This document shows positions 29,636-38,241 of a stretch of 64,000 nucleotides of DNA, piece after piece. Each line of letters opens with the position of its first letter. Position 1 is the first letter of the stretch. Both the position numbers and the translations under genes were made by a program. Below the pieces are notes generated by a model that had not been told where the DNA came from, did no database searches, and was given only the letters and a program-made list of their open reading frames with translations. This DNA comes from Rhodoferax ferrireducens (lineage in GTDB: Bacteria; Pseudomonadota; Gammaproteobacteria; Burkholderiales; Burkholderiaceae_C), in assembly GCA_002083775.1 (NCBI GenBank), contig MTEI01000006.1, forward strand, positions 126,321 to 190,320, given 5' to 3'.

Positions 29636-31749
29636 ATGCCGCATTGCAGACGCGTTTTGAGGCCCTGAAAGCCTCCGGCCTCCTGCCTTCGCCGCGCGGG
29701 GTGGCGCTGGCGGTCATGACACTGACACGCCAGGACGATGCCAGCCTGAACCAGATCGCCCACACCATTGAAACCGATCCAGCGCTGGTATCGCGGCTGA
29801 TCAAGCTGACCAACAGCTGCCAGTTTGCCGGTGCCAGGCCGGTGCTGGCGATCAAGGATGCCATCAGCGTGCTCGGGCTCAATGCCGTTCGGGGCGTTGC
29901 CCTGGGCCTGTCACTGATGGCGCAGCGAGATAGCCCACACTGCGCTGACTTTGACTACCCACGCTTCTGGTCGCACAACCTGGCCTGCGCCGTGGCCATG
30001 CGGGTTTTTTCCGGGCATACCCGGCTGATGCAGGGCGACGAGGCCTTTAGCCTGGGCCTGCTGGCACGGGTTGGCGAACTGGGGCTGGCGGGCTTGTTCC
30101 CCAACGATTTTGCCCGGCTGCAACAACAGGCCCACGCCAGCGCTGCCACACTTTTGCGCCTGGAGCGCGAGGCCTTCGGGTTTGACCATGCCGACCTGAG
30201 CACCGCGTTGCTGCAGGACTGGGGCCTGCCTGCCGGGCTGATACAGGCTGTGGCGCTGCACGATCTCGGCAGTGCCGCACCCCAGCCCGACAACCAGCGT
30301 TTCGCACGCATCGCCCAGATGCTGACGCTTTGCACCACCGTGGCCGAGTTGTGCCTGGCCAGTGTGGCCAACCGCCGCGATCTGTTGACCCGCCTGATCA
30401 CCCAGGGTCAGGGTTTTGACCTGCTGAGCGACGACTTGCAGACTCTGTGCGACGAAGTCGCACAGGACTGGAACCACTGGTGCGGCATGCTTGATATTGC
30501 CGCACAAAAAGTGCCCCCATTGACCGAGCTGATGGCTGAAGTCACTCATCCCCTTGCCACAGACCAGGATGTAGGCGACCTGCAACGCCTGATGGCCGAA
30601 ATCGCCCAACTCACCCAGCGTGTGGAAGAAAGCCGCCAGCGCAACCTGGAAAACGAACAGCGCATGGAACTGGCCCTGCAAGGCAGCAAGCTTGGGCTGT
30701 GGGACTGGCAAATCAGCAGCGGTCGGGTCACGTTTGATACGCGCTGGTGCGCCATGCTGGGCTATCGGGTGGGTGAGCTGCCCACCCGTATGGACACTTG
30801 GCAGACCCTGATCCACCCGCAAGACATGCCGCAGGTCATGCAGGTCCTCAACGCCCACCTGCAAGATGGTGCTGCGGTCTATGAAACCGAGCATCGGCTG
30901 CGGCACAAGAACGGCCAATGGGTCTGGGTGCAAGACCGCGGCCAGGTGGTGGCGCGCGACAGCACCGGTGCTGCACTGCGCATGGTGGGCACGCACAGTG
31001 ACATCAGCCAACGCAAGCAGGTCGAGGCCGAGTTGCTGCGCTCCAACCTGGAACTGGAACAGTTCAGCTACAGCATCTCTCACGACATGCGCCAGCCGCT
31101 GCGCATGATCAGCAGCTACCTGCAACTGCTGCAAAAGAGCCTGGGCCAGCAACTCACGACCGAGCAGGCCGACTACCTTCACTTCGCCGTGGACGGCGCC
31201 CAGCGCATGGACACCATGATGCTGGGCCTGCTGGACTATTCGCGCGTGGGTCGCAAGGGCGAGCCGATGCAGCTGGTAGACAGCCGCTCTTTGGTCAGCG
31301 AAGCGCTGCATTTCCTGCACACCAGCATGGGCGAAACGCAGGCCCAGGTGCAAGTACAAGGCGAGTGGCCGCAGGTGTTGGTCAGCCCCGATGAAATGCT
31401 GCGTCTGTTGCAAAACCTGATCGCCAACGCCTTGAAATTTCATGCACCTGCATGCCACCCCACCGTCACCATCACCAGTGCCTTTGATCTCAGCCATTGG
31501 ACGCTGTGTGTGGCAGACAACGGCATCGGGCTGGCACCCGGGCAGATCGGGCGGCTGTTCCAGATGTTTGCGCGCCTGCAGCCGCGCACTGCCTTTGAAG
31601 GTACCGGCATCGGCCTGGCGCTGTGCCGCAAAATTGCCGAGCGCCATGGCGGACGCATTTGGGCGGAATCGATCGGTGAAGGGCAAGGTAGCCGGTTTTG
31701 GGTGGTGTTGCCGCTGCTGGCTGCACCGACACCCGTGGTCGCCCAGTGA
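29632..31749 (+). CDS. HDOD-PAS-histidine kinase fusion
   Basis: A 705-residue cytosolic protein: an HDOD domain (about residues 15-220; PSPRGVALAVMTLTRQDDAS, then IETDPALVSRLIKLTNS), PAS_3 (about 345-455), HisKA (phosphoacceptor His in YSISHDMRQPLRMISSYL) and HATPase_c ending GTGIGLALCRKIAERHGG. HDOD domains are signalling relatives of HD phosphohydrolases without catalysis of their own; fusion to a phytochrome-type kinase is uncommon. The ATG at 29632 overlaps the previous stop. It is a second kinase within the same operon, with no sensor outside the membrane. Confidence 0.9.
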   Translation: MNAALQTRFEALKASGLLPSPRGVALAVMTLTRQDDASLNQIAHTIETDPALVSRLIKLTNSCQFAGARPVLAIKDAISVLGLNAVRGVALGLSLMAQRDSPHCADFDYPRFWSHNLACAVAMRVFSGHTRLMQGDEAFSLGLLARVGELGLAGLFPNDFARLQQQAHASAATLLRLEREAFGFDHADLSTALLQDWGLPAGLIQAVALHDLGSAAPQPDNQRFARIAQMLTLCTTVAELCLASVANRRDLLTRLITQGQGFDLLSDDLQTLCDEVAQDWNHWCGMLDIAAQKVPPLTELMAEVTHPLATDQDVGDLQRLMAEIAQLTQRVEESRQRNLENEQRMELALQGSKLGLWDWQISSGRVTFDTRWCAMLGYRVGELPTRMDTWQTLIHPQDMPQVMQVLNAHLQDGAAVYETEHRLRHKNGQWVWVQDRGQVVARDSTGAALRMVGTHSDISQRKQVEAELLRSNLELEQFSYSISHDMRQPLRMISSYLQLLQKSLGQQLTTEQADYLHFAVDGAQRMDTMMLGLLDYSRVGRKGEPMQLVDSRSLVSEALHFLHTSMGETQAQVQVQGEWPQVLVSPDEMLRLLQNLIANALKFHAPACHPTVTITSAFDLSHWTLCVADNGIGLAPGQIGRLFQMFARLQPRTAFEGTGIGLALCRKIAERHGGRIWAESIGEGQGSRFWVVLPLLAAPTPVVAQ

Positions 31750-31760
31750 GACCTGAAGGC

Positions 31761-33341
31761 ATGTCACATGGCGCACGCTTGACCACTTCACGCGCCTGGT
31801 GGCTGGCGGTTCTGGCGTTTGGCCTGGCTGCACTGCTCAGCGGCGCCTTGATCTGGCAACTTGAAACCAGCCGCGTTGATGAAGCGCGGGCGCAAGCCTA
31901 CAGCTTGGCCACCGAGCGTGCACAAGCCGTTCAAAGCAATATGGAACGGGCCTTTTCAGCCGCCTATGCGCTCGGCGCCATGATCCGACAGGGCCAGGGC
32001 GAACTGCCGGAGTTCACTGCCACGGCCAAGGAAATGCTGCCGTTTTACCCTGGTGTGGGCTCACTGCAACTGGCCAAAGACGGCGTCGTGACCCACGTTG
32101 TGCCGCTGGCGGGCAATGAAAAAGCCATCGGCCACAACCTGCTGGCTGACCCCGCACGCAACAAGGAAGCCTTTTTGGCACGCGACACCGCCCGGCTCAC
32201 CCTGGCCGGACCGTTCACCTTGCTGCAAGGTGGCCTGGGTGCGGTGGCCCGCCTGCCGGTTTATCTGGAGAACACGCGCCGGGAACCCGACTTTTGGGGC
32301 TTTGTCGCGGTGCTGATGCATTTTCCGCAAGCCCTGGAGCCAGCCCAACTGCCTTTGCTGGTAGAGCGCGGCTTTCACTACGAACTCTGGCGCACCCACC
32401 CGGACACGCACCAGAAACAGGTGATTGCCAGCAGCGGCAAGGAGCCTTTGGCCAACCCGGTCACGCGTGATCTGGTGGTGCCCAATGCCACCTGGCACCT
32501 GGATCTGAGTCCGGTTGGCGGCTGGACAGACCAACCTGGCCTGCTGTTCAAAAGCGCTCTCGGGCTGCTTTTCAGCCTGCTGCTGGCGGGCATTGTCAAA
32601 CTGTTGATGGATGGCAAGCTGGAGGAAAAGCGCCTGGAGGAGCGGGTCGCCCAGCGCACCCAGGACCTGCAACGCTTTGCCGAGGTCACGGCGCATCATC
32701 TTCAGGAACCCGCCCGGCGACTGGCCACCTATGCCGATCGGCTGGCGCGCCAGCTCACCACCGACCCCAGCGACCCCGAGGCCCAGATGTCGCTCAGGTT
32801 CATTGGCGAGCAAGCGCGGCGCATGAAAGGTCTGTTGGCTGATGTGGAGCGTTACCTTGCTGCCGACCAGCCACGTGGCCCGATGCAGCTGACCCAACCC
32901 GCCGACGTGCTGCGCCAGGTACAGACCCAGATGCAAGAGCGCCTGCGTCAGGCCGATGCAGAGGTTGATGTGGGTGTCTTGCCCGCCGTCTGGATGGACG
33001 CCGCGCGACTCAAAGAGGTGTTTCAACAAGCTTTGGACAATGCCTTGGCCTTTGCCCGACCCCAGGCGGGTACCCCGTTGCGCCTGCGCGTTGATGGGCA
33101 AACGGTGGGCCACATGGCCCGCCTGCGCCTCTGCGACAACGGCCCAGGCCTTGAAGCGGACGAGCAGGAGCGTGCTTTTCGGGTGTTCGAGCGCCAGAGC
33201 CCGCAAGCCGAGGGCAACGGCATCGGTCTGGCCATCGTGCGGCGTATGTGCCAAAGCTGCGGTGGGCGCGCCTGGATCGCGTCAGCGCAGGGTGGCGGCT
33301 GTTGCCTGATGCTTGAACTGCCCAGCCGGGAGCCAAAATGA
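31761..33341 (+). CDS. CHASE-domain membrane histidine kinase
   Basis: A 526-residue protein with TM1 (about 15-37), a periplasmic CHASE-like domain (about 60-235; includes FYPGVGSLQLAKDGVVTHVV and NLLADPARNKEAFLARDT), TM2 (about 260-280), then an atypical HisKA (His in VTAHHLQEPARRL) and HATPase_c (DNGPGLEADEQ, GNGIGLAIVRRMC). The HxLQEPxR form is that of phytochrome-like kinases, which pair with Rcp1-type receivers; such a receiver overlaps its stop by ATGA. CHASE domains bind small ligands. It should be a kinase/receiver pair inside the island. Confidence 0.9.
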   Translation: MSHGARLTTSRAWWLAVLAFGLAALLSGALIWQLETSRVDEARAQAYSLATERAQAVQSNMERAFSAAYALGAMIRQGQGELPEFTATAKEMLPFYPGVGSLQLAKDGVVTHVVPLAGNEKAIGHNLLADPARNKEAFLARDTARLTLAGPFTLLQGGLGAVARLPVYLENTRREPDFWGFVAVLMHFPQALEPAQLPLLVERGFHYELWRTHPDTHQKQVIASSGKEPLANPVTRDLVVPNATWHLDLSPVGGWTDQPGLLFKSALGLLFSLLLAGIVKLLMDGKLEEKRLEERVAQRTQDLQRFAEVTAHHLQEPARRLATYADRLARQLTTDPSDPEAQMSLRFIGEQARRMKGLLADVERYLAADQPRGPMQLTQPADVLRQVQTQMQERLRQADAEVDVGVLPAVWMDAARLKEVFQQALDNALAFARPQAGTPLRLRVDGQTVGHMARLRLCDNGPGLEADEQERAFRVFERQSPQAEGNGIGLAIVRRMCQSCGGRAWIASAQGGGCCLMLELPSREPK

Positions 33342-33784
33342 TGACGCTGCCCCGCCCTTTTGTGATGTTGCTGGCTGACGATGAGCCCGCCGACGCCCAC
33401 CTGGTGAAAGCGGCCCTGAAAGAGAACCAGATGGCGGTAGAGTTGCACCATGTGACCGATGGTCGCGCGGTTTTGGCGTTCTTGCGGCGCCAGGGCGAGG
33501 CCTACGCCCAGGCGCCGCGCCCGCACCTGATTTTGCTGGATCTGAACATGCCGCGCATGGACGGGCGGGAGTGTCTGGCGGCCATCAAGCAAGACGCGGC
33601 GCTGTGCGATATCGCGGTGGTGATCCTGAGCACTTCCGAGGTACAGCGCGATGTGGCCAAGGCCTACCAGCTGGGCGCCTCAGGCTTCCTGACCAAAGCG
33701 GTGGACATGGATCAATTTCTGGAAGACATGCGCCAGCTGGTCAGTTACTGGATGCATCTGGTGCGCTTGCCCAACCGCGAATGA
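33338..33784 (+). CDS. Single-domain response regulator, Rcp1-like
   Basis: A 148-residue stand-alone receiver: acidic pair in LLADDEPADAHLV, phosphoacceptor Asp in LLDLNMPRMDGREC, Thr/Ser in ILSTSE, and Lys in FLTKAVDMD. There is no output domain, as in cyanobacterial Rcp1 proteins that take phosphate from phytochrome-type kinases. It overlaps the CHASE kinase gene by ATGA, so the two are probably a cognate pair. The following hybrid kinase begins 7 bases after its stop. Confidence 0.93.
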   Translation: MMTLPRPFVMLLADDEPADAHLVKAALKENQMAVELHHVTDGRAVLAFLRRQGEAYAQAPRPHLILLDLNMPRMDGRECLAAIKQDAALCDIAVVILSTSEVQRDVAKAYQLGASGFLTKAVDMDQFLEDMRQLVSYWMHLVRLPNRE

Positions 33785-33791
33785 CTTGCCC

Positions 33792-36443
33792 ATGACGTTT
33801 CAAACCCATCCCCCAAGCTCGGCGGGGTCCAGCACTGTGAAAAAAGTCCTGCTGATCGAAGATGAGCCCGGTGATACCCGCCTGATCAAGCTGCAACTGG
33901 CCGAGAGCCATACCAGCGAGTTCGAGGTGCACTGCGTCGAAACCCTGGCCCAGGCCCAGGCGCTGGTCCAGGCCAATGCCTTCAGCCCTGACGTGGTGCT
34001 GCTGGATCTGAACCTGCCGGACTCTGCCGGCGTGGCCAGCGTGGAGCGCTGCCGCGACCTGATGGATGCCCCCATCGTGGTCCTGACCGGGCTGGATGAC
34101 CAGGCTGCCAACCGCGCGGTGATCGAATCCGGGGCCGAGGACTATCTGGTCAAGGGCGGCAGCGGCGCAGCACTGCGCAAGGCACTGCGTTATGCCATGT
34201 TGCGCTACGAGCGTGACCACGACGCCCGGCTGGCCACCGCGGTGTTTACCCATGCCCATGAAGGCATCATGATCACCAACCCCAGCGGCATCATCATCGA
34301 TGTCAACCCGGCGTTGAGCCGCATCACGGGTTACAGCGCCCAGGAGCTGATCGGCCAGCATCCACGCATGCTGCTCTCAGAGGCCCACAAAGCCGAGTCT
34401 TACAGCAGTTTGTGGCGTGACATCCTGACCCAAGGTGCCTGGCAGGGTGAGCGCACCAACCGTCGCAAGGATGGGCACAACTACACCGCCTGGGAGTCGA
34501 TCACGCCTTGCCGCAACGCCCAGAATCGCATTGTTCAGTTCATCGGCGTGATGACCGACATCACCGCACGCAAACAGGCCGAGGCGCAGGTGCTGCAGAG
34601 CACCGAGCTGCTGCGCACGGCCATTGAAGCCATTGATGAAGCCTTTGTGCTGTTCGGTCCCGACGACCGTATGGTGTTTTGCAATGACAAGTACCGCGCG
34701 CTGTACGCCACCTCGGCCGATTTGATCGTGCCCGGCGCCAGCTTTGAAGAGATGATCCGCGAAGGTGCGCGGCGCGGGCAGTACCCGGCGGCCCTTGGCC
34801 ATGAAGACGAGTGGGTGCGCGAGCGTCTGGCCCTGCACCGGGAAGCGAACAGCGTTTTGACGCAGCGCCTGGACGACGGACGCGTGTTGCGCATCATCGA
34901 ACGCATGTTGCCCGATGGCGGCAAGGTGGGTTTTCGCATCGACATCACCGACCTGGTGCGCGCCACCGAAGAAGCGCAGGCGGCCAACCAGGCCAAAAGC
35001 CGTTTCCTGGCCATCATGAGCCACGAAATCCGCACCCCGATGAACGGCATCCTGGGCATGGCGCAGTTGCTACTGGCCCCCAACCTCAGCGAATCTGACC
35101 GGCTGGACTACGCCCATACCGTGCTCAGCTCCGGCCAGTCGCTGATGAGCCTGCTCAATGACATTCTGGACCTGTCCAAGATCGAGGCCGGCAAGTTCCA
35201 GCTGGAAATGACCGAAGTCGATCCGCAGGATTTGCTTGCCGATACCCTGGCGCTGTTTGCCGGAGCGGCCAAAAACAAGGGTCTGGCGCTGGCGGTGGCC
35301 TGGCAGGGCCCGCCCGGGCAACGCTACCGCACCGACGGGCACCGGCTGCGGCAGATGCTGGCCAATCTGGTGGGAAACGCCATCAAATTCACAAACCAGG
35401 GCCGTATCGATCTGCAAGCCGCGACGGTCGAACGCGACGACCACACCGCGGTGCTGGAGTTTTCCGTGAGCGACAGCGGTGTGGGCATCGCCCAGGACAA
35501 GCTGGAGATGCTGTTCAAACCGTTTTCCCAGGCCGACAGTTCCACCACGCGTCAATTTGGCGGTAGTGGTCTGGGGCTGTCGATCGTCAGCAGCCTGGCG
35601 CGCCTGCTGGGTGGCGAGGTGGGGGTGCAAAGTGAATTGGGCCAGGGGTCGCGTTTCTGGTTCCGGGTAACGGTCGAGCTCGGTCCCAGCCCCGCCCAGC
35701 CTGCCCCACAGGCTGCTCAAGCAGCCACCCATTTTTCAACTTCAATAGCTACCAACCCAGACTACATAAGGGCTGGAAGCACTTTAAGTGGTCAAGTTCT
35801 GGTGGTGGAAGACAACCCGGTGAATTGCCTGGTGATTGAGGGCTTGCTGGAACAGCTCGGTCTGCAAGTGCACCAGGCCCACGATGGCCAGCAGGCACTG
35901 GATCTGCTGCAAACGGGTGCCTGCACGCCCGACCTGATCCTGATGGACCTGCAAATGCCGGTGCTGGATGGCTATGCGACCACCCTGGCGATCCGCCAGC
36001 GCGAGCAAGCGCCGCCTAGCAGGCGACTGCCGATCATTGCGCTCACGGCCGATGCGTTTGACGAAGACCGCCAGCGCTGCCAGGCGGTGGGCATGGATGA
36101 CTTTCTGACCAAACCGATTGCCCCGACAGCGCTGAGCCAGGCCCTGCACCGTTGGCTACCCCAGACAGCGGCGCCTCTGAGTGCCCCGCCAGCCCCGCTT
36201 GCTGCGCAACGGCCCGCACCAGACTGGCTGCGCTTTCAAGCCCAACTCGATGCGCTGCTGCCCCTGCTGGCGCTCAACAAGTTTGATGCCATCGCGGCCT
36301 TCGATGCCCTGCAGGCCACAGCCGCTGACACGCTGCTGGCCCCGGCGCTGACTGCGCTGGCACCGCTGGTGAAAAATCTGCGCTTTCGGGAAGCCGCCGC
36401 CGGGCTTCAAGAACTGGCCGGGAAGTACCCGCGTCAAACGTAA
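33792..36443 (+). CDS. Cytosolic hybrid histidine kinase (REC-PAS-PAS-HisKA-HATPase-REC)
   Basis: An 883-residue protein: N-terminal receiver (about 14-135; IEDEPGDTRL, LLDLNLPDSAG, YLVKGG), two PAS domains (about 150-265 and 275-390), HisKA (His in [14 protein letters not shown]), HATPase_c, and a second receiver ([24 protein letters not shown]) plus an ~85-residue helical tail without an obvious HPt His. The N-terminal receiver suggests that it accepts phosphate from another kinase of the island. Its linker before the last receiver (STSIATNPDYIRAGSTLSG) is encoded by a copy of the dispersed hairpin repeat. The ATG at 33792 is preferred to a TTG at 33786. The gene end overlaps the convergent malic enzyme gene by 10 bases. 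Confidence 0.92.
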   Translation: MTFQTHPPSSAGSSTVKKVLLIEDEPGDTRLIKLQLAESHTSEFEVHCVETLAQAQALVQANAFSPDVVLLDLNLPDSAGVASVERCRDLMDAPIVVLTGLDDQAANRAVIESGAEDYLVKGGSGAALRKALRYAMLRYERDHDARLATAVFTHAHEGIMITNPSGIIIDVNPALSRITGYSAQELIGQHPRMLLSEAHKAESYSSLWRDILTQGAWQGERTNRRKDGHNYTAWESITPCRNAQNRIVQFIGVMTDITARKQAEAQVLQSTELLRTAIEAIDEAFVLFGPDDRMVFCNDKYRALYATSADLIVPGASFEEMIREGARRGQYPAALGHEDEWVRERLALHREANSVLTQRLDDGRVLRIIERMLPDGGKVGFRIDITDLVRATEEAQAANQAKSRFLAIMSHEIRTPMNGILGMAQLLLAPNLSESDRLDYAHTVLSSGQSLMSLLNDILDLSKIEAGKFQLEMTEVDPQDLLADTLALFAGAAKNKGLALAVAWQGPPGQRYRTDGHRLRQMLANLVGNAIKFTNQGRIDLQAATVERDDHTAVLEFSVSDSGVGIAQDKLEMLFKPFSQADSSTTRQFGGSGLGLSIVSSLARLLGGEVGVQSELGQGSRFWFRVTVELGPSPAQPAPQAAQAATHFSTSIATNPDYIRAGSTLSGQVLVVEDNPVNCLVIEGLLEQLGLQVHQAHDGQQALDLLQTGACTPDLILMDLQMPVLDGYATTLAIRQREQAPPSRRLPIIALTADAFDEDRQRCQAVGMDDFLTKPIAPTALSQALHRWLPQTAAPLSAPPAPLAAQRPAPDWLRFQAQLDALLPLLALNKFDAIAAFDALQATAADTLLAPALTALAPLVKNLRFREAAAGLQELAGKYPRQT
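35742..35795 (-). repeat. 45-bp hairpin repeat, reverse copy inside the hybrid kinase gene
   Basis: TTCAATAGCTACCAACCCAG and ACATAAGGGCTGGAAGCAC match the reverse form of the family with some decay (ATAGCTA, then ACCC, then ATAAGGGCT). It is in frame and encodes the flexible linker between the ATPase domain and the last receiver. Confidence 0.7.
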
Positions 36444-38071
36444 GACGCGTAGTGCGGGTCGTAAACGTGGGCACGCACCAGGTCCAGCAGATTTTCGGGG
36501 CGCGATTTGGAGGCCAGCCCGCGCTCGAAAATCACCTCGGCCACGGCTACGGCAATATGCACCGAGACCTCGCGCACGCCAGACAGCGGCGGCAACAGGC
36601 TGCCCTGCTGCAGATCGGCCGGGGTCACGTAGGCCGCCAGCGTCTGGGCCGCAGCCAGGAACATCTCGTCGGTGATGCGAGAGGCGCCGGTGGCAATGGC
36701 ACCCAGGCCCAGACCGGGGAAGATGTAGGAGTTGTTGCACTGGCGGGACACCAGCGTCTTGCCACAGCACTGGACCGACGGGAACGGGCTGCCGCTGGCG
36801 AACAGCGCACGACCCTGGGTGGCGTGGTAAGCCTCTTCGGCTGTGCATTCGGCCTTGGACGTGGGGTTGGACAGGGCAAAGATGATCGGCAGTGCATTGA
36901 TCTCGGCCATGGTCTCCATCACCTCGGTGGTGAAGGCGCCCGACACGGCTGCCAGACCCAGGATCGCTGTAGGTTTCAGCGTTTTGACGGCTGTCAAGAA
37001 GTCGGCTTCTTGGGGGTGGTCATGGGCATACGGCAGCTTTTGCGCCGCCAGCCCGGTGCGCGAGGCCACCACCAGGCCTTTGGAATCGACCAGCCAGCAG
37101 CGCTGGCGCGCTACGTCCTGGTCCACACCCTCGGCCACCATGGCAGCCACCAGCAGGTCGGCAATGCCGGTGGCGGCTTCACCTGCGCCCAGGAACAAAT
37201 AGGTTTCATCCACCAGCCGGGTGCCTTTGACCCGCAGCGCCGACAACACGCCTGAGAGCGCCACCGCGGCGGTGCCCTGAATGTCGTCATTGAAGGTACA
37301 GATCTGGTCGCGGTAACGCTCCAGCAGCCGAAAGGCGTTGTGGTTGGCAAAGTCTTCAAACTGGATGATGACGTTGGGAAACACCTCACGCGCAGACGTG
37401 ATGAACTCGTGGACCAGCTCGTCGTAAGCCGCACCGGTGACGCGGTGGCGGCGCAGGCCCACGTAATAGGGGTCGGCCAGCAGGGCTTCGTTGTTGGTGC
37501 CCATGTCCAGAGTAATGGGCAGGCAGATGGCCGGGTCGACACCGGCGCAAGCGGTGTAGAGCGAGAGCTTGCCCACCGGAATGCCCATGCCATTGGCCCC
37601 GAGGTCACCCAGGCCCAGAATGCGTTCACCGTCGGTCACCACGATGATGCCTGCCGGGTAAGGCCAATTCTTCAGAATGTCGGCAATGCGGCCGCGGTCG
37701 TTGATGCTGATGAACATGCCGCGATGGCGTTGAAAGATTTGCCCAAAACGCTGGCACGCCAGACCCACGGTGGGCGTGTAGATCAACGGCATGATCTCGT
37801 CGAGGTTGTCGCAGACCACCCGGAAGAACAGCGCTTCGTTGCGGTCGTGCAACGAGCTCAAGGCCATGAACTGGTCCAGCGGATCAGACAGGTGGCGCAT
37901 GTTTTTCAGGAATCGGGCCACTTGCTCGTCCTGGGTCTGCACATGCGGTGGTAGCAGCCCACGCAAGCCCAACGCGTCGCGCTCCACCTCGGTGAACGCG
38001 GTGCCTTTGTTGAGCAGCGGGTTTTGCAGCAGGGCAATGCCGCGCTCGATGGTCTTCAGATTGGTTTTCAT
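36434..38071 (-). CDS. maeA: NAD-dependent malic enzyme
   Basis: A 545-residue oxidative decarboxylase (malate to pyruvate and CO2). Seen are YTPTVGLACQRFGQIF, the substrate and metal region VVTDGERILGLGDLGANGMG, LDMGTNNEALLADPYYVG, FEDFANHNAFRLLERY with NDDIQGTAAVALSG, and the NAD-binding FLGAGEAATGIADLLV. This is the long bacterial SfcA/MaeA form. The ATG at 38071 has GAGGAC upstream; the frame extends 11 codons further to 38104. Its stop overlaps the end of the convergent hybrid kinase gene. Confidence 0.95.
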   Translation of the reverse strand: MKTNLKTIERGIALLQNPLLNKGTAFTEVERDALGLRGLLPPHVQTQDEQVARFLKNMRHLSDPLDQFMALSSLHDRNEALFFRVVCDNLDEIMPLIYTPTVGLACQRFGQIFQRHRGMFISINDRGRIADILKNWPYPAGIIVVTDGERILGLGDLGANGMGIPVGKLSLYTACAGVDPAICLPITLDMGTNNEALLADPYYVGLRRHRVTGAAYDELVHEFITSAREVFPNVIIQFEDFANHNAFRLLERYRDQICTFNDDIQGTAAVALSGVLSALRVKGTRLVDETYLFLGAGEAATGIADLLVAAMVAEGVDQDVARQRCWLVDSKGLVVASRTGLAAQKLPYAHDHPQEADFLTAVKTLKPTAILGLAAVSGAFTTEVMETMAEINALPIIFALSNPTSKAECTAEEAYHATQGRALFASGSPFPSVQCCGKTLVSRQCNNSYIFPGLGLGAIATGASRITDEMFLAAAQTLAAYVTPADLQQGSLLPPLSGVREVSVHIAVAVAEVIFERGLASKSRPENLLDLVRAHVYDPHYASYV

Positions 38072-38174
38072 GGTGTCGTCCTCGGAAGTTTTGTATTGAC
38101 GCATAAGCCGTTACCGATATGCGAATGGTACTCTCGCGGCGAGAGCGAGGAACTGCTCTTTGGCAGCTTTTAAA

Positions 38175-38238
38175 TTAGCTCTTTTATACATAGCTACCAG
38201 CCCTTTTACCATAAGGGCTAGAGGCTATTTTCTTATAT
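38175..38238 (-). repeat. 45-bp hairpin repeat, directly after the hemerythrin gene
   Basis: CATAGCTACCAGCCCTTTTACC and ATAAGGGCTAGAGGCTATTT on the plus strand; seen from the minus strand it lies 3 bases after the hemerythrin stop in the usual post-stop orientation. An extra TTTTATACATAGCTA precedes it. Confidence 0.82.
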
Positions 38239-38241
38239 AAC

